Positions 27,491-37,533 of a stretch of 64,000 nucleotides of DNA are shown here, in pieces. The notes beneath the pieces were generated by a model, which was not told the DNA's origin, ran no database searches, and saw nothing but the letters and a program-made list of their open reading frames with translations. The DNA is from Martinezella tropici. GTDB lineage: Bacteria > Pseudomonadota > Alphaproteobacteria > Rhizobiales > Rhizobiaceae. Each line of letters begins with the position of its first letter. Positions within the stretch are counted from its first letter, which is position 1. Location: assembly GCF_003287875.1 (NCBI RefSeq), contig NZ_QMKK01000025.1, positions 193,501-257,500 of the forward strand. The letters are read 5' to 3'. Position numbers and translations under genes: made by a program.

Positions 27491-27617
27491 GTTTCCCATC
27501 GGCAAATGTTCAGCCTATGAGAGAACCAACGACAGCGCCGCGTGTCACATGGGGTGGACAAAGGTCGCTGTAGCATTTTGGATCTGCTGCATAATCCCGG
27601 CAATCGACGAAGAGACC

Positions 27618-28190
27618 ATGACGAAACTGCAAAATCCGGTATTGATGGCCACCATCGGCGCTGCACAGGGCTTGCGAGGCGAAGTGCGTGCCCGCGCCTA
27701 TACATCCGATCCGACCGCACTTGGCGATTACGGCCACCTGCACAGCATGGATGGCCGCAGCTTCGAAGTTCTGGAAATCCGCGAGGCCAAGAATGTCGTC
27801 ATCGTGCGCTTTCGCGGCATCAACGACCGTAATGCCGCCGAGGCGCTGAACGGGCTGGAACTCTATATCGAGCGCGACAACCTGCCGGATGACGAGCTCG
27901 ACGACGACGAATTCTTCTACACCGATCTCGAAGGGCTGGAAGCCGTCGATGACCAAGGCGTCGGCTACGGCACCGTCAGCGGCATCTATGATTTCGGCGC
28001 CGGCGACCTATTGGAGCTGAAGGGGCCGGGCAAGCGCCCGGTGCTGATCCCCTTTTCCGAAGCCGCCGTGCTCGAAATCGACCTCGAAGCAGGCAAGATC
28101 CTGATCGATCCGCTCGCCGCCGGCTTGATCGACAGCCCCGATGACCTCATCGGCAAGCCGGAAAAGCCGCAGGACAAGACGAAGAAGTAA
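27618..28190 (+). CDS. rimM: Ribosome maturation factor RimM
   Basis: A 190-residue protein with the RimM N-terminal beta-barrel ([38 protein letters not shown]) and the PRC-barrel C-terminal half ([27 protein letters not shown]). RimM binds S19 and aids 30S assembly near the 16S 3' domain. The N-terminal start at 27618 places the family's first strand correctly; the frame is open 52 codons further upstream but across the terminator region. An acidic linker ([12 protein letters not shown]) joins the domains. Confidence 0.95.
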   Translation: MTKLQNPVLMATIGAAQGLRGEVRARAYTSDPTALGDYGHLHSMDGRSFEVLEIREAKNVVIVRFRGINDRNAAEALNGLELYIERDNLPDDELDDDEFFYTDLEGLEAVDDQGVGYGTVSGIYDFGAGDLLELKGPGKRPVLIPFSEAAVLEIDLEAGKILIDPLAAGLIDSPDDLIGKPEKPQDKTKK

Positions 28191-28222
28191 CCCTCATTGG
28201 GAAGTGCCCTCATTAGGAAGTG
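28191..28222 (+). repeat. 16-bp tandem duplication between rimM and trmD
   Basis: CCCTCATTGGGAAGTG followed directly by CCCTCATTAGGAAGTG, with one mismatch. Each unit carries a GGAAG purine run; the second lies about 12 bases before the trmD start, so the duplication touches its translation-initiation region. Confidence 0.8.
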
Positions 28223-28230
28223 ATCGCGCC

Positions 28231-28923
28231 ATGAGTTTTCGGGCGACCATACTGACGCTTTATCCCGAGATGTTTCCCGGCCATCTCGGCACGTCGCTTG
28301 CCGGCAAGGCGATGGAACGCGGGCAATGGTCGCTGGACACCGTGCAGATCCGTGATTTCGCCACCGACAAGCACCGCACCGTCGACGACACGCCGGCCGG
28401 CGGCGGCGCCGGCATGGTGCTGAAACCGGATGTGCTTGCCCGCGCCATCGATCATGCCAGCGAAAACGACAGCCGCCCGCGCCTGCTGATGAGCCCGCGC
28501 GGCAAGCCGCTGACGCAGAAGCGTGTGCGCGAGCTTGCAAGCGGCGACGGCGTCATCATCGTCTGCGGCCGCTTCGAAGGCGTCGACCAGCGCGTCATCG
28601 ACGGCCGTGGCCTCGAGGAAGTCTCGATCGGCGACTATATCCTTTCGGGCGGCGAGCCGGCTGCCCTCATCCTCCTCGACGCTATCGTTCGCATCCTGCC
28701 CGGCGTCATGGGCAACGACCTCTCCGGCCTTCATGAAAGCTTCGAAGGCGGCCTGCTGGAACATCCGCATTATACGCGACCGCAGATCTGGGAAGGCCGC
28801 GAGATTCCCGCCATCCTCACCTCGGGCAATCACGCGGCGATCGCCAAATGGCAGAGGGAGAAGGCCGAAGAGCTGACGCGAGCGCGCCGGCCGGATTTGC
28901 TGGACGAATTGCGGAAGAAGTAG
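28231..28923 (+). CDS. trmD: tRNA (guanine37-N1)-methyltransferase
   Basis: A 230-residue SPOUT enzyme. Knot and SAM-binding segments are [13 protein letters not shown] and [27 protein letters not shown], with an N-terminal [20 protein letters not shown] and the active-site region [12 protein letters not shown]. TrmD forms m1G37 and prevents +1 frameshifting. The start at 28231 is the family start; upstream codons of the frame lie within rimM. A 16-bp tandem repeat precedes the start. Confidence 0.96.
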   Translation: MSFRATILTLYPEMFPGHLGTSLAGKAMERGQWSLDTVQIRDFATDKHRTVDDTPAGGGAGMVLKPDVLARAIDHASENDSRPRLLMSPRGKPLTQKRVRELASGDGVIIVCGRFEGVDQRVIDGRGLEEVSIGDYILSGGEPAALILLDAIVRILPGVMGNDLSGLHESFEGGLLEHPHYTRPQIWEGREIPAILTSGNHAAIAKWQREKAEELTRARRPDLLDELRKK

Positions 28924-29190
28924 CGGCAACACCGGCTAGATGAGCGACATTGGTTCAAGCGCCGCAAAACTGGCACCAATCGCCACTTAATTCAGCCGCA
29001 AGGGGTGACAAAGGCGTGACAATAGGATATGTGCGCGGCCGGCATGGGAAATTTCCCATCAACCAGCAAAGAAGAGCAGACGTATTCGCTCCTGCCTGAA
29101 CGGGCATACATCCGAGGCGTGATCTCCGGGTCCGACCAAAGATAGAATGATGAGCGCTCTGGCTGTTGAAGCAACAACGAGGTTGATAAC

Positions 29191-29733
29191 ATGAACATCA
29201 TTCAGCAATTGGAAGCCGAACAGGCTGCCAAGATCGAAGCCAAGCGCACCCTTCCCGAATTTTCCGCTGGCGACACCGTTCGCGTCAACGTAAAGGTCAC
29301 GGAAGGCAACCGTACCCGCGTTCAGGCCTATGAAGGCGTTTGCATCGCTCGCTCCGGCGGCGGCCTGCAGGAAAACTTCACCGTTCGCAAGATCTCCTAC
29401 GGCGAAGGCGTCGAGCGCGTATTCCCGGTTTACTCGCCGATGATCGAAAGCGTCGAAGTCGTTCGCCGCGGTAAGGTCCGTCGCGCCAAGCTCTACTACC
29501 TGCGCGACCTGCGCGGTAAGGCTGCCCGTATCGTCGAAAACACCGGCACCCGCGCCCGCAAGCTCAACGATGCCGAGCGCCAGGCTCTGGCCGACGAGAA
29601 GGCACGTATCGAAGCCGAGAAGGTTGCAGCCGCTCAGGCACTCGCAGCTGAAAAGGCAGCAGCAGAAGCTGCAGAAGCAAAGGCAGCTGCCGAAGCTGCT
29701 GCAGCCGCCGCAGCCGAGCCGGCAGCGGAATAA
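29191..29733 (+). CDS. rplS: 50S ribosomal protein L19
   Basis: A 180-residue L19. The conserved core (about 1-120) reads [73 protein letters not shown] tail of about 50 residues rich in Ala, Glu and Lys follows ([25 protein letters not shown] in parts), probably helical and surface exposed; the E. coli protein lacks it. The gene is followed by an intrinsic terminator. The 267-base upstream gap has a perfect 16-bp palindrome ATGGGAAATTTCCCAT at 29044-29059. Confidence 0.97.
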   Translation: MNIIQQLEAEQAAKIEAKRTLPEFSAGDTVRVNVKVTEGNRTRVQAYEGVCIARSGGGLQENFTVRKISYGEGVERVFPVYSPMIESVEVVRRGKVRRAKLYYLRDLRGKAARIVENTGTRARKLNDAERQALADEKARIEAEKVAAAQALAAEKAAAEAAEAKAAAEAAAAAAAEPAAE

Positions 29734-29762
29734 GTTTCGATCCCGACGGATTGTGACAATTG

Positions 29763-29788
29763 AAGGCGGTCTTCGGGCCGCCTTTTTT
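29763..29788 (+). terminator. Rho-independent terminator after rplS
   Basis: AAGGCGG, loop TCTTCGGG, CCGCC followed by six Ts. It lies 30 bases after the rplS stop. Confidence 0.93.
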
Positions 29789-29946
29789 ACTGCCTGTCGC
29801 AATGCGACGCGGCAAACGGAAATTTCTTAGGCAGCCGTATGTTTTAGAGCTGCTTTTCCTTTTTTATGATCGCTACGATGGCTATAACCTTGCCATCCGC
29901 TTTCCAAATATGACACTTTCCCGCCACGCTAATCGGGGAGATTTCC

Positions 29947-30744
29947 ATGGCATTCCGTCGTTCGTTCCTTCTGGGCCTCAGCGCCCTCGTGCTTGCACCT
30001 TTCGCCGCCTTTGCGGCCGACCTTCCGAACCTGAATGGCAAGACGGTCGTCGTCGTCACCGAGAATGCCTATCCGCCGCTGCAGTTTATCGACCCAAAAA
30101 CGAACAAGGCGATCGGCTGGGAATATGACGCAATGAACGAGATCGCCAAGCGTCTGAACTTCAAGGTCGAGTACCAGAACACCAGCTGGGACGCGATGAT
30201 CCAGGCCGTTTCCGAAGGCCAGTACAACATCGGCATGACCGGCATCACCATCAAGGAAGACCGCAAGCAGAAGGTCGATTTCTCCGACCCCTATATGCGC
30301 TCGCAGCAGTTCATGCTCGTGCGCGGCGACGAGAAGCGCTTTGCCGATGCCAAGAGCTTCGCCGCCGTCAAGGAGGCCCTGATCGGCGCGCAGCCGGGCA
30401 CGACGCCCTTCTACACCGCCGTCTATGAAGTCCTTGACGGCAACGAGCAGAATCCGCGCATCAAGACCTTCGAAACCTTCGGCGCGACAGTGCAGGCGCT
30501 GAAGACCGGAGACGTCGACATGGTGCTGACCGACGGCACGGCCGGCAAAGGCTACGTCGACGCTTCCAATGGCGGCCTGAAGCTGGTCGGCGGCCCGCTC
30601 GGCACAGAGGATTTCGGCTTCATCTTCCAGAAGGGTTCCGATCTTGTCGCCCCGGTCAATGCCGCCATTGCCAGCCTCAAGGCCGACGGCACGCTCGACT
30701 CGCTGAACAAGAAGTGGTTCCTCGACTACAAGATGGGCCAATGA
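29947..30744 (+). CDS. Amino-acid ABC transporter substrate-binding protein
   Basis: A 265-residue precursor with a signal peptide (about 1-23, LLGLSALVLAPFAAFA-A) and the family 3 solute-binding fold: NAYPPLQFIDPKTNKAIGWEYDAMNEIAKRL in parts, then QYNIGMTGITIKEDRKQKVDFSDPYM and the C-terminal DSLNKKWF. It probably binds a polar amino acid in the periplasm. The start follows GGGGAG. It pairs with the permease gene 34 bases downstream; no ATPase gene is adjacent, so that subunit is either shared or encoded elsewhere. Confidence 0.92.
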   Translation: MAFRRSFLLGLSALVLAPFAAFAADLPNLNGKTVVVVTENAYPPLQFIDPKTNKAIGWEYDAMNEIAKRLNFKVEYQNTSWDAMIQAVSEGQYNIGMTGITIKEDRKQKVDFSDPYMRSQQFMLVRGDEKRFADAKSFAAVKEALIGAQPGTTPFYTAVYEVLDGNEQNPRIKTFETFGATVQALKTGDVDMVLTDGTAGKGYVDASNGGLKLVGGPLGTEDFGFIFQKGSDLVAPVNAAIASLKADGTLDSLNKKWFLDYKMGQ

Positions 30745-30778
30745 ACTCTGAAGACCGATATATTGGAAGCCCGCTCTG

Positions 30779-31657
30779 ATGGCACCTTTGGCAGGTCCGG
30801 GCGGGCACCGCGGCAAGGAAGACTTTCCCTGGTGGCTGGTCGCCCTCGCTATCCTCGGCATCGCCGCCTCATTCGTAATTGCGGCGAACGGCCTCTATGC
30901 CCAGATTTTCTCTCTTCTGCTGAATGGCATCGGCGTCACGGTCTTCGTGACGCTGGTGGCCTTTACGCTAGCCATGCTGCTCGGCCTGGCGCTGGCGCTG
31001 CTCGGTCTTTCCGATTTCCTCGTGCTGCGACAGGTGGCGCGCTTTTATATCGAGATCGTGCGCGGCATCCCGATGCTGGTGCTGCTCTCCTATGTCGCCT
31101 TCGTCGGCACACCGGCCTTTGTCGCCGTCTATAACTTCATCACGTCTCCATTGGCCTCCGCAGGCTGGGCGACGCCCCTCGTCACCCGCGATGTGCCTTT
31201 CGTCTGGCGCACGATCATCGCGCTGACGATCGGCTATTCGTCCTTCATCGCCGAAATCTTCCGCGCTGGCATCCAGGCGGTCGACCAGGGCCAGATCGAA
31301 GCGGCAAAGGCCTTGGGCCTCAGCCGCTTCCAGCGCTTCCGGCTTGTCGTCTTCCCCCAGGCGATCCGCGTCATCCTGCCGCCGCTGTCGAATGATTTCA
31401 TCGCCATGGTGAAGGACAGTTCGCTCGTGTCCGTGCTCGGCGTCGCCGATATCAGCCAGCTCGCCAAGCTCTATTACTCGGCCAATTTCCGCTACTTCGA
31501 AACGCTGTCGATCCTCGCCTTCATCTACCTGCTGCTGACGATCGGCCTGTCGCTGCTGCTCAGGCAACTCGAAGCCTGGATGCGCCGCCGCTCAGGCAGC
31601 GACCGCTCCGCTTTCCCTCGCTTGGCGGCGGGCCAACCGCCAGGCGCACAGGTGTGA
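30779..31657 (+). CDS. Amino-acid ABC transporter permease (HisM/GlnP type)
   Basis: A 292-residue inner-membrane protein with about five to six helices. The EAA coupling loop reads EAAKALGLSRFQRFRLVVFPQAIRVILPPLSNDF, and the FYIEIVRGIPMLVLL segment is typical of the His/Glu/Gln permease family. It should form a homodimer that receives substrate from the preceding binding protein. The polar C-terminus (RRRSGSDRS) is cytosolic. No second permease or ATPase follows; leuC is next after a 276-base gap. Confidence 0.93.
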   Translation: MAPLAGPGGHRGKEDFPWWLVALAILGIAASFVIAANGLYAQIFSLLLNGIGVTVFVTLVAFTLAMLLGLALALLGLSDFLVLRQVARFYIEIVRGIPMLVLLSYVAFVGTPAFVAVYNFITSPLASAGWATPLVTRDVPFVWRTIIALTIGYSSFIAEIFRAGIQAVDQGQIEAAKALGLSRFQRFRLVVFPQAIRVILPPLSNDFIAMVKDSSLVSVLGVADISQLAKLYYSANFRYFETLSILAFIYLLLTIGLSLLLRQLEAWMRRRSGSDRSAFPRLAAGQPPGAQV

Positions 31658-31728
31658 TTGGTCCGGCCGGATCCCGGCCGTTCCGATACAGCCTGTCGTC
31701 GCCATTGCCGAAGGTTTTGAAAATTGAT

Positions 31729-31863
31729 ATGAGCATGGCCATGAGTAAGATCATGAGCAAAGACGGACGATACGTCACGGCTTTCGTGCTGCAGGACCAT
31801 AAGCGCCTGCCGGCACGATTCTTTGCGATGATTTCGGGCGCGCTCAACAGCCGACTTCGCTGA
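31729..31863 (+). CDS. Small basic protein of unknown function
   Basis: A 44-codon frame between the permease gene and leuC. The product is basic (MSKDGRYVTAFV, HKRLPARFFAMISGALNSRLR) and its codons mostly end in C or G as in neighbouring genes, which is the main support. An in-frame GTG at 31654 overlapping the permease stop would lengthen it to 69 residues. No recognised domain. It could instead be chance open sequence in the leuC leader. Confidence 0.35.
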   Translation: MSMAMSKIMSKDGRYVTAFVLQDHKRLPARFFAMISGALNSRLR

Positions 31864-31933
31864 TCACACCCGAGGCCGGCGGTCCTGATCCGTCAACCCC
31901 CATCTTCGATAATGCCAATATGGATTTGTAGCC

Positions 31934-33343
<1,410 letters not shown>

Positions 33344-33366
33344 TCGGCCTGAAGGCATGAATGACG

Positions 33367-33397
33367 AAGGGCGGCTGCAAGGGCCGCCCTTTTCGTT
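33367..33397 (+). terminator. Rho-independent terminator after leuC
   Basis: AAGGGCGGC, loop TGCAAGG, GCCGCCCTT followed by TTCGTTT, starting 24 bases past the leuC stop. Confidence 0.9.
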
Positions 33398-33442
33398 TGT
33401 AGGCAGAGCAGCCGCATATGAGGTGAGGTCGGTGCCGCGCAC

Positions 33443-33488
33443 TTCTTCTCCCCTCGGGGAGAAGGTGCCGCCAAGCGGATGAGGGGTG
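33443..33488. repeat. Palindromic repeat, left member of an inverted pair
   Basis: Hairpin CTTCTCCCC-TC-GGGGAGAAG followed by GTGCCGCCAAGCGGATGAGGGG. Same family as 14226, 16570 and 22631. It faces the copy at 33532-33595 in inverted orientation. Confidence 0.85.
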
Positions 33489-33531
33489 CCCCGCCAAGCG
33501 CACTGAAATTCATGAATTCTGCCGGTGAAAT

Positions 33532-33595
33532 CCCCTCATCCGACCTCATGAGTTTATCGAAGGGCGGGCCACCTTCTCCCCGAGGGGGAAGAGGG
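33532..33595. repeat. Palindromic repeat overlapping the 3' end of the DMT transporter gene
   Basis: CCCCTCATCCGACC then GGGCCACCTTCTCCCC-GA-GGGGG, inverted relative to the copy at 33443. Its right part supplies the last dozen codons and the stop codon of the DMT transporter on the minus strand. Confidence 0.85.
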
Positions 33596-34453
33596 TTGAG
33601 CGGCCGGACCCAGCTGCGCTCGCTGGCTGAGCCAGACGCTGGCGAGCACGGTGACGATGCCAAAGATCTGCATCGGGCTCAGCTGCTGGCCGAGCACGGC
33701 CCACCCCAGGATGACCGCCGTCGTCGGGCTGAGGAAGCCGAGCGGCGAGACCATAGAGGGCTCCAGCCGCGACAGACCCTGAAACCAGAGAATATAGGTG
33801 AGTGCTGCGCCGATCAGCCCGAGATAGGCGAAGCCGAGAATGTTGGCTCCGGTCAGATGCGGCAGCGGCGGCTCAAGCAGCAGCGCCACTGGCAGCAAAA
33901 GCACACCGCCTGCCGTCAATTGCCATGCCGTGAAGGTCAGCGGCGAGACATCAGGCCGCCAGCGGCGGCTGAGGACGGTGCCGGCTGCCATGGAGAAAGC
34001 ACCGCCGATGCCCGCAACAATGCCGATCGGATCGAGCGTCGCATTCGGCGTCAGGATCAGCAGCCCGACACCGCCGATGCCGGCAATCGCGGCAACAATC
34101 GAAAGACTACGGATCGGCGAGCCCAGCAGCAACCGCGCCAGCACGATGACGATCAGCGGCTGGACGGCACCGACCGTCGCGGCCACGCCACCGGGCAGCC
34201 GATAAGCCGAAATGAACAGCAGCCACCAGAAGATGGAGAAATTCAGCGCCCCAAGAACCAGCGACTTCAGCCACCAGACCCCATGCGGCAGCCGCCGCAC
34301 GATCAGGAGCAGCAACAAGCCGGCCGGCAGCGCCCGCAGCATGGCGACAGTCAGTGGATAACCGACCGGCAGAAGCTGCGTCGTTACCAAATAGGTGCTG
34401 CCCCAGATCGCCGGCGCGATGGCGGTGAGCAACAGGTCGAAATTGCGATTCAT
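33554..34453 (-). CDS. EamA/DMT superfamily transporter
   Basis: A 299-residue protein with ten transmembrane helices in two EamA repeats (first about 5-130, second about 145-280): AIWGSTYLVTTQLLP, ALTYILWFQGLSRL, LGFLSPTTAVILGWAVLGQQLSPMQIFGIVTVL. It is probably an exporter of small metabolites or drugs. It is divergent from a MarR regulator with two palindromic operators in the 83-base gap, so it is very likely the regulator's target. Odd: the C-terminal residues SSPSGRRWPALR come from a palindromic repeat that has replaced or extended the original end. Confidence 0.9.
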   Translation of the reverse strand: MNRNFDLLLTAIAPAIWGSTYLVTTQLLPVGYPLTVAMLRALPAGLLLLLIVRRLPHGVWWLKSLVLGALNFSIFWWLLFISAYRLPGGVAATVGAVQPLIVIVLARLLLGSPIRSLSIVAAIAGIGGVGLLILTPNATLDPIGIVAGIGGAFSMAAGTVLSRRWRPDVSPLTFTAWQLTAGGVLLLPVALLLEPPLPHLTGANILGFAYLGLIGAALTYILWFQGLSRLEPSMVSPLGFLSPTTAVILGWAVLGQQLSPMQIFGIVTVLASVWLSQRAQLGPAAQPSSPSGRRWPALR

Positions 34454-34468
34454 GGCATCAGTCTCGAA

Positions 34469-34515
34469 ATTTATCTTGACCTCAAGATAAATCGAAATGT
34501 CTTGACGTCAAGATA
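34469..34515. promoter_or_regulatory. Two MarR-type operator palindromes
   Basis: Operator 1 (34469-34492) is a perfect palindrome, ATTTATCTTGA-CC-TCAAGATAAAT. Operator 2 (34498-34515) has the core TCTTGACGTCAAGA with one mismatch outside it. A half site TCTTGAC recurs at 34530, next to the marR ribosome-binding site. TTGACNTCAA-like cores spaced about 25 bases apart between a MarR gene and its divergent target fit autoregulation plus control of the transporter. Confidence 0.8.
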
Positions 34516-34536
34516 AAATCATGGCGAGGTCTTGAC

Positions 34537-35025
34537 ATGGATCGCATCGATAAAATTCTCGCGCAGTGGCGCCGCGAACGGCCGGATCTCGACACGACGG
34601 CCATGGGCCTGTTCGGGCGCATGCGCAATCTCGCGCTCCATCTCTCCCGCGAGATGGAGAAGACCTTCGGCCGTTTCGGCCTGAACGCGGCGAACTTCGA
34701 CATGCTGGCGACCCTGCGCCGCTCGGGGGAGCCCTATACTCTCTCCCCTAGTGATCTGATGGATACGATGATGGTGTCGTCGGGCACGATGACCAATCGC
34801 ATCGATCAGCTGGAGAGGGCCGGCCTCGTCACGCGCAGCCAGAACCCGGATGATGGCCGCAGCTTCCTGATATCCCTGACGCCGAAAGGCTTCGAGCTTA
34901 TCGATGCGGCGGTGACGGCACATGTCGAAACGCAGGCACGCCTGATCTCCACTCTTTCCGAAGGCGAACGAAAGGCTTTTGACCGCCTGCTACGCAATTA
35001 TCTAGCCGACTTCGAATCCAGTTGA
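34537..35025 (+). CDS. MarR family transcriptional regulator
   Basis: A 162-residue winged-helix protein. DNA-binding region: ANFDMLATLRRSGEPYTLSPSDLMDTMMVSSGTMTNRIDQLERAGLV in parts, then the wing RSQNPDDGRSFLISLTPKG with the conserved Asp-Asp-Gly-Arg. N- and C-terminal helices form the dimer interface. It probably represses itself and the divergent DMT transporter through the palindromes at 34469-34515, responding to a small ligand that the transporter exports (inference). Its last 24 bases overlap the convergent LysR gene. Confidence 0.93.
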   Translation: MDRIDKILAQWRRERPDLDTTAMGLFGRMRNLALHLSREMEKTFGRFGLNAANFDMLATLRRSGEPYTLSPSDLMDTMMVSSGTMTNRIDQLERAGLVTRSQNPDDGRSFLISLTPKGFELIDAAVTAHVETQARLISTLSEGERKAFDRLLRNYLADFESS

Positions 35026-35928
35026 TCGCTCCGAACGCCGCTCGGCGCAGACATCGCGAATGCAGCCCCGCAGCCAGCGATGCGCCGGATCCGCATCCAT
35101 CCGCGGATGCCAGAGCAGCGAGATCATGACGTCCGATGTCGGCACCGGCAGTGCGAAACTGTACATGTCAACACGCAGATTGCCCGTATAACGCTCCGGC
35201 ACACTGACGATCAGGTCGGAGGCGCGCACCAAGGCCAGCGCAGCCGAGAAGCTGCCGACAATCGTTGCGATCTGTCGCTTCAGGCCCAGCTTTTCCAGCA
35301 TCTCGTCGATCTGCCCTTTTTGGAGGCCGCGCCGCGAAACGAGGATATGCTGTCCCGCGGCGTAGCGCTCCGGCGTCACAACACCCTCGCTCAACGGATG
35401 TCGGCGCCGGACCACGCCGATGAAGCGATCGCGGAACAGCGCCTGCGTCCTGAGCTCCGGACCTGTATCGCCGCCGACAATACCAGTCTCGAAGTCGATC
35501 GTCCCATCGCGCAAAGGTGTGCTGTCCTTGTCCAACTTCTGCGTGAAGTAGAGCCGAACGCCAGGCGCCTGCTCAGCAATGCGCGCAATCAGTTCGGCAC
35601 CAAAGTTCTCCACGAAGCCTTCGCGGGTGCGCAGCGTGAAGATTCGAGCAAGCTGCTTCAGATCGAGGCTTTGGGCGGGCCGCAAGGCGGCCTCCGCCTC
35701 CTGAATGAGATGACCGACGCGCTCGCGTAGCTCCAGCGCCCGCGGCGTCGGCACGAGCCCCCGCCCCGCCCGAACCAGCAGCGGATCCCCCATCGTCTCG
35801 CGCAGGCGCGCCAGCTGCCGGCTCATCGCCGATGGGCTCAGCCGCAGCCTCCGGGCAGCACGCGCAACGCTGCCTTCGGCAAGCAGGACATTCAGGGTAA
35901 CAAGCAGGTTGAGATCGGGCGTGGACAT
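35002..35928 (-). CDS. LysR family transcriptional regulator
   Basis: A 308-residue LTTR. The N-terminal helix-turn-helix is DLNLLVTLNVLLAEGSVARAARRLRLSPSAMSRQLARLR in parts, followed by the effector domain (about 90-300) with the RSDLIVSVPERY-like segment (RASDLIVSVPERY). It resembles regulators of the NodD/PcpR-like branch that start with DLNLL. It is divergent from the MFS exporter at 36057 and probably controls it; the 128-base gap is AT-richer than its surroundings. Converges with, and overlaps by 24 bases, the MarR gene. Confidence 0.93.
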   Translation of the reverse strand: MSTPDLNLLVTLNVLLAEGSVARAARRLRLSPSAMSRQLARLRETMGDPLLVRAGRGLVPTPRALELRERVGHLIQEAEAALRPAQSLDLKQLARIFTLRTREGFVENFGAELIARIAEQAPGVRLYFTQKLDKDSTPLRDGTIDFETGIVGGDTGPELRTQALFRDRFIGVVRRRHPLSEGVVTPERYAAGQHILVSRRGLQKGQIDEMLEKLGLKRQIATIVGSFSAALALVRASDLIVSVPERYTGNLRVDMYSFALPVPTSDVMISLLWHPRMDADPAHRWLRGCIRDVCAERRSERSTGFEVG

Positions 35929-36056
35929 GAGGAGAGCATAGCACGGTTTGTATAAGATATAGCGTCAAACGCACGAATGAAGTGCAAATGCTGCGCATTC
36001 CGCCATATCGCGTCGAGAACTACCTTTCTGCCGGGACTTTTTAGACGTCACCAGAA

Positions 36057-37520
36057 ATGGAGCTCATGTTGCAGCCAATCATCGAAAATCCGGGCAAAGC
36101 CGGCCACACAAAATCAGCATCCTCGACCCGCTGGGCGCTCGCCAGCCTCTCGCTTTCCATGCTGATGCCGTCGCTCGGCACCAGCATTGCCAATATCGCT
36201 CTGCCGACACTTGCACAGGCATTCGGCGCCTCCTTCCAGCAGGCGCAATGGATCGTGCTTGCCTATCTGCTCGCTATCACCACGCTGATCGTCAGCGTCG
36301 GGCGCCTGGGCGACATTTTCGGCCGGCGGCGCCTGCTGCTGATCGGAATCAGCCTCTTCACCCTCGCCTCCCTTTTCTGCGGCATCGCTCCGACGCTTTC
36401 CCTCCTGCTTGCCGCCAGAGCTTTTCAGGGCCTAGGCGCAGCAATGATGATGGCGCTCACTGTCGCGATGGTCGGCGAAACCGTTCCCAAGGAGAGGACC
36501 GGCAGCGCCATGGGCCTGCTCGGCACCATGTCTGCGATCGGCACCACGCTCGGCCCGTCGCTCGGCGGCATCCTGATCGCCGGCTTCGGCTGGAAGACCA
36601 TCTTCCTGATCAACGTGCCGCTCGGCATTGTAAACGTCCTGCTCGCCGCGCGCTTCCTGTCGGCGGATCGTCCGAACGAAAAAACCACGCAGGGGCGGCC
36701 GGATGCGATCGGCACCCTGCTGCTGGCGCTGACGCTTGCCGCCTATGCGCTGGCAATGACCATAGGGCGCGGCAGCTTCGGCGGGGTAAATATCGGCCTC
36801 CTGCTGGCCACGGCTTTCGGAACGGCACTGTTCCTGCTTTCGCAAGCCAAGGTGAAATCGCCGCTGCTGCGCCTTTCCATGTTCCGCGATTCGACGCTGA
36901 CGGCGGGCCTTGCCATGAGCACATTGGTTTCGACCGTGATGATGGCGACGCTGGTGGTCGGCCCCTTCTACCTCTCTTCCGCACTCGGTTTCGACGCGGC
37001 TGAAGTCGGCGCCATCATGTCGGCGGGTCCGCTGGTGGCGGCATTGATGGGCGTGCCGGCAGGCCGCATCGTCGACCGTTTCGGCACTCACCGCATGACG
37101 ATCGCAGGCCTCGCCGGCATGATAGCCGGCCTCTTCCTGCTCTCGGCCATGCAAGGTAGGTTCGGAGCGGCCGGTTACATCGGGCCGATCGCCGTCGTCA
37201 CGGCAAACTACGCGCTGTTTCAGGCGGCCAATAACACCATGGTCATGACTGATATCCAATCCGAGCAGCGCGGCGTCATATCGGGTATGCTGAACCTGTC
37301 GCGAAATCTCGGCCTGATCACCGGCGCATCCGTCATGGGCGCAGTCTTCACGCTGGCCTCGGGAACCACGGACATTACCACCGCAGCGCCGCAGGCGGTG
37401 GCAAGCGGAATGCAGATCACCTTTGCGGTGGCCGCTCTGCTAATCGTCGGGGCATCGGCAATCGCACTCACCGGTTTTGCCTGCGCGAAGCGAGCGTCTT
37501 TTTCAGAAGAAGCGCTATGA
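36057..37520 (+). CDS. MFS drug exporter, DHA2 (14-helix, EmrB/QacA-like) family
   Basis: A 487-residue membrane protein with about 14 helices. It has the DHA2 landmarks NIALPTLAQAFGASFQQAQWIVLAYLLAITTLI in parts, motif A GRLGDIFGRRR, and motif C-like GTTLGPSLGGILIAGFGWKTIFLINVPLGI. Such pumps export hydrophobic toxins by proton antiport. No EmrA-like membrane fusion partner is adjacent. Divergence from a LysR regulator suggests inducible expression. ATG at 36057 or 36066 could be the start. Confidence 0.92.
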   Translation: MELMLQPIIENPGKAGHTKSASSTRWALASLSLSMLMPSLGTSIANIALPTLAQAFGASFQQAQWIVLAYLLAITTLIVSVGRLGDIFGRRRLLLIGISLFTLASLFCGIAPTLSLLLAARAFQGLGAAMMMALTVAMVGETVPKERTGSAMGLLGTMSAIGTTLGPSLGGILIAGFGWKTIFLINVPLGIVNVLLAARFLSADRPNEKTTQGRPDAIGTLLLALTLAAYALAMTIGRGSFGGVNIGLLLATAFGTALFLLSQAKVKSPLLRLSMFRDSTLTAGLAMSTLVSTVMMATLVVGPFYLSSALGFDAAEVGAIMSAGPLVAALMGVPAGRIVDRFGTHRMTIAGLAGMIAGLFLLSAMQGRFGAAGYIGPIAVVTANYALFQAANNTMVMTDIQSEQRGVISGMLNLSRNLGLITGASVMGAVFTLASGTTDITTAAPQAVASGMQITFAVAALLIVGASAIALTGFACAKRASFSEEAL

Positions 37521-37533
37521 TCCGCTTATAGCG

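Noticed and set aside
35929..36056. LysR operator GTTTG...CAAAC at 35946-35970
   Set aside because: Only a 5-bp inverted repeat with a 15-base gap; too weak to call although the divergon context suits a LysR site.
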